Below are positions 62,332 to 64,000 of a stretch of 64,000 nt of DNA, piece by piece. This DNA is from Nemorincola sp044225795. Its GTDB lineage: Bacteria > Bacteroidota > Bacteroidia > Chitinophagales > Chitinophagaceae. The notes beneath the pieces were generated by a model, which worked only from the letters and a program-made list of their open reading frames with translations, had not been told where the DNA came from and made no database searches. How positions within the stretch are numbered: position 1 is the first letter of the stretch; every line of letters begins with the position of its first letter. The translations under genes and the position numbers were made by a program. The stretch is taken from positions 558,001 through 622,000 of the forward strand of contig JBGAIF010000001.1 in NCBI GenBank assembly GCA_044225795.1, read 5' to 3'.

Positions 62332-62496
62332 TAACAAATCCCCGATTTTAAAAAACAAATTTTGGTTCTGATATATAACATATAAGCAACGAAAATTTGA
62401 CGGCAATAACAGACGATAAGAATAGTTTTACAAATGGCGGACGAAACGACAAACATATAACGCTGGGTTTGTAAGACTGATAAAATGACAACCAGG
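62332..62496. repeat. 165-nt direct repeat, copy 2
   Basis: Same length and orientation as 61605-61769, upstream of the minus-strand gene 62054-62311. The sequences to the right of the two copies are unrelated. Confidence 0.92.
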
Positions 62497-62890
62497 GGAT
62501 GCACCAAGGTCAAGCCTGACACAAAGAATGGGGGGCGGTGCGAAGTAGAACTAATCTATTTTATAACAGCATTCACGCATAAAGGCATTAGTTGTCCATT
62601 TATGTACCCGATACGGCGATAACTTATACGCAGAACATAAAGGGTAGGTGAAACTCATAACGAAAGTTACTGAGGATCACTTTTCACACCTACCCTCCAC
62701 ACCTCCTCCTTTCCGCAGTAAATATTTACCCTCTTAAATGTCTTAAGGTCTTAATGGTCTTTAAGACCTTTAAATGCAATTTCATAACAACTCGTGCGTA
62801 GCGGGCACCGCACCCAGCGTAGCGCAGCACGAAATACACCTGAAAGCATTTTAGTATTTAGCCTAACCATTCCTGATTAAGCCAAACGGT
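62497..62890. other. 394-nt gene-free region with two stem-loops
   Basis: No gene is seen. A stem AGGGTAGGTG/CACCTACCCT spans 62641-62696, and a perfect 10-bp stem AAGGTCTTAA/TTAAGACCTT spans 62745-62770. GCGTAGCG occurs twice near 62800-62830. Confidence 0.6.
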
Positions 62891-63220
62891 TTACTTCTTA
62901 TTCTTTCGTCTATCCTGATAAACATAAATGTGGTCAATCTTATAGAACACACCCCATTCACTATCACATTTAGCACACACATACCTTTCGTGGGCAAATT
63001 CTTCATCGAAATCGTCCGAATCCTTTATGAAACTTTCGCTGTCACAAACGGGGCATTTAAACTCATTGCTACTGCAATCAATTTCTTCATCGGTTAAATC
63101 TCTACTTTGTTCATATTCCGCATCGGCTGTGTCCCAACCAATTTGCCAAGATACTTTTAAGCCCCAGTCCTCATAAGGGTTTATGTCGCTCGGTACAAAT
63201 GCGTCTCCAAATAACCCTAA
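62891..63220 (-). CDS. Zinc-ribbon protein with unresolved start
   Basis: An open frame of 109 codons that reads as a real protein: NPYEDWGLKVSWQIGWDTAD, then KCPVCDSESF and VCAKCDSEW (two CxxC pairs of a zinc ribbon) and a basic tail. There is no ATG, GTG or TTG between the in-frame stop at 63221-63223 and the conserved part, so the start is unknown; it may be non-canonical or lost. The 5' end overlaps a plus-strand gene at 63199. Confidence 0.6.
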   Translation of the reverse strand, partial: LGLFGDAFVPSDINPYEDWGLKVSWQIGWDTADAEYEQSRDLTDEEIDCSSNEFKCPVCDSESFIKDSDDFDEEFAHERYVCAKCDSEWGVFYKIDHIYVYQDRRKNKK

Positions 63221-63381
63221 TCAAAACATTTCTTATAGCGTGGGCCGTGACAAAATTTGACCCTTTTAAATGGGTGCTTGAATTAGTATCACCCGACCCT
63301 AAAAGCCCAGGGAAACTAGCAAGGATTGCTTCTATCTGCATTAATACAGTCTTATTGATAGTAACGTGCCTAATGTTGTAA
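63199..63381 (+). CDS. Small membrane protein, 60 aa
   Basis: A 60-aa protein with two hydrophobic stretches (LIKTFLIAWAV and ICINTVLLIVTCLML) around a polar middle (SPDPKSPGKLARIA). It precedes the next gene on the same strand and is likely phage-like. The start is not backed by a clear ribosome site. Confidence 0.5.
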   Translation: MRLQITLIKTFLIAWAVTKFDPFKWVLELVSPDPKSPGKLARIASICINTVLLIVTCLML

Positions 63382-63421
63382 AATACAGGAGGCACAAACG
63401 TTAATAGAGCTGCCGGAAGAA

Positions 63422-63874
63422 ATGTTAATTACTGCCTTATTAGAGGCATTATGTAATGTCCCTCAAGGTGAATTTGAAGAAATGTCTTTTGGTCAATTGG
63501 TAACCTTATCAAATGAGATAAAGAATTTTAGTGAAGATAATTTTAAGAAACTGCCTTTAACCAACAACGTCTGGATCATTGACGGTGTTACTTACACATA
63601 CCATAAAGACCCTAACAACTATTCAGTAGCCGAAGTTGCAGCCATAAGACAGATTGAAGCAGGCAAGAAGAATAACTATGATTGGTTGTTGAAGATTGCC
63701 GCCATAATGATTAGACCCGCCACATTAGTAATTAGTGAAGCAGGTGTAGAGCATTATAAGTTAATCAAGCGTTCAACAGTTGATACAGCCAAAATAGAAA
63801 GTGTTGTAGGTAATATGAAAGCTTATGAAGTAATGTCCATTATCAATTTTTTTTTGATTGGATTGAACAGATAG
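63422..63874 (+). CDS. Phage-like protein with probable -1 frameshift extension
   Basis: A 150-aa protein in the base frame, MLITALLEALCNVPQGEFEE at the start and NYDWLLKIAAIMIRPATL in the middle. At the T9 run 63847-63855 the base frame ends in INFFLIGLNR, but the -1 frame continues as DWIEQIDDLYSLLFTSKGG past the window end. A strong site AGGAGG at 63387-63392 lies 29 nt before the ATG; in-frame codons between read protein-like (LIELPEE), so the true start may be ACG 63398. The layout resembles phage tail-assembly chaperones, but the family is not certain. Confidence 0.6.
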   Translation: MLITALLEALCNVPQGEFEEMSFGQLVTLSNEIKNFSEDNFKKLPLTNNVWIIDGVTYTYHKDPNNYSVAEVAAIRQIEAGKKNNYDWLLKIAAIMIRPATLVISEAGVEHYKLIKRSTVDTAKIESVVGNMKAYEVMSIINFFLIGLNR

Positions 63875-64000
63875 ATGATTTGTACAGCCTACTATTTACT
63901 AGTAAAGGCGGTAAAAAGTCAAACATACCAGACAACTACTTTTGGATGGTATTTTATAACAAGTTATCTAATGGTGATGTATTGAAGTATGAAGCAGTAG
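63856..64000 (+). CDS. Downstream (-1 frame) part of the gene at 63422, partial
   Basis: Open from the T9 run to the window end, at least 48 residues (DWIEQIDDLYSLLF, IPDNYFWMVFYNKLSNGDVL), with no start codon of its own near the beginning. It reads as the continuation of the upstream frame, either by -1 slippage or by a missing T in the assembly. Confidence 0.6.

Larger units (their letters stand above)
57962..64000. mobile_element. Accessory element interrupting yifB, right end outside window
   Basis: From the break in yifB to the window end the DNA is A+T rich and holds a restriction-modification pair, small unknown genes, strong small terminators, duplicated upstream sequences, a cloverleaf-like RNA and phage-like genes. 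No integrase is visible yet. It may be a prophage, a phage-plasmid or a Tn7-like or other integrated element. Confidence 0.6.

Noticed and set aside
63171..63395. A 74-aa minus-strand frame
   Set aside because: It overlaps a better plus-strand membrane protein and the zinc-ribbon frame and has no protein-like pattern.

Overview
The window comes from a member of the Bacteroidota, most likely a Chitinophagaceae-like denitrifier. The signs are clade II nos genes, C-terminal T9SS sorting domains, HYC_CC_PP and GDCCVxC family proteins, and promoters of the TTTG-N20-TAnnTTTG type. A run of N at 6987-7019 shows a draft assembly.

Layout. (1) 1-9700 is a respiratory and nitrosative-stress block: the 3' part of nosZ, a membrane-NosL fusion, nosD, nosF, nosY, a truncated hemoglobin, a fasciclin lipoprotein, a RIC iron-sulfur repair protein, a hemerythrin and an unrecognised 598-aa Cys-rich protein. 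(2) 9.7-13.9 kb holds single minus-strand genes (a TPR class III cyclase and an unknown). Three 3' ends carry a similar 29-nt motif that resembles a tRNA or tmRNA 3' end and is followed by a hairpin; a fourth motif copy lies further downstream of the cyclase. (3) About 13.8-42.6 kb looks like a more A+T-rich genomic island integrated at the 3' end of tRNA-Ala(GGC). It carries copper/heavy-metal genes (CDF, CopB ATPase, a CusA RND pump split by a frameshift, TolC, two adaptors, HMA proteins, MerC-GDCCVxC), four consecutive secreted or outer-membrane proteins, a defence operon and a large serine recombinase whose stop codon lies in the tRNA. (4) 42.7-57.3 kb is chromosome-like, with higher G+C: an HMA-AraC regulator, CopA, a CopZ-like chaperone, a MerR/B12-fold regulator, a PLP decarboxylase, an MBOAT/SGNH pair, purN, TMEM175 and a T9SS protein. 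(5) From about 57.96 kb to the end is a second accessory region. It interrupts yifB (comM) and carries a type II restriction-modification pair, small phage-like genes, a duplicated 165-nt regulatory sequence, a cloverleaf-like RNA and a gene with an apparent -1 frameshift on a T9 run.

How the genes work together. The nos genes reduce N2O, and the haem and di-iron proteins beside them fit handling of leaked NO and repair of damaged clusters. The island's metal genes suggest copper (and possibly mercury) export from cytoplasm and periplasm. Three HMA-AraC fusion regulators, two in the island and one beside chromosomal copA, are likely metal sensors.

The strongest candidate for an undescribed system is the overlapping four-gene operon at 34715-40265: HsdM, an HsdS with an unusual C-terminal extension, an OLD/PtuA-like ATPase and a PtuB-like HNH nuclease. 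No hsdR is present in the window. It looks like a methylation-guided defence system in which a Septu-like pair takes the place of the type I restriction subunit; this is inference from gene content and overlap.
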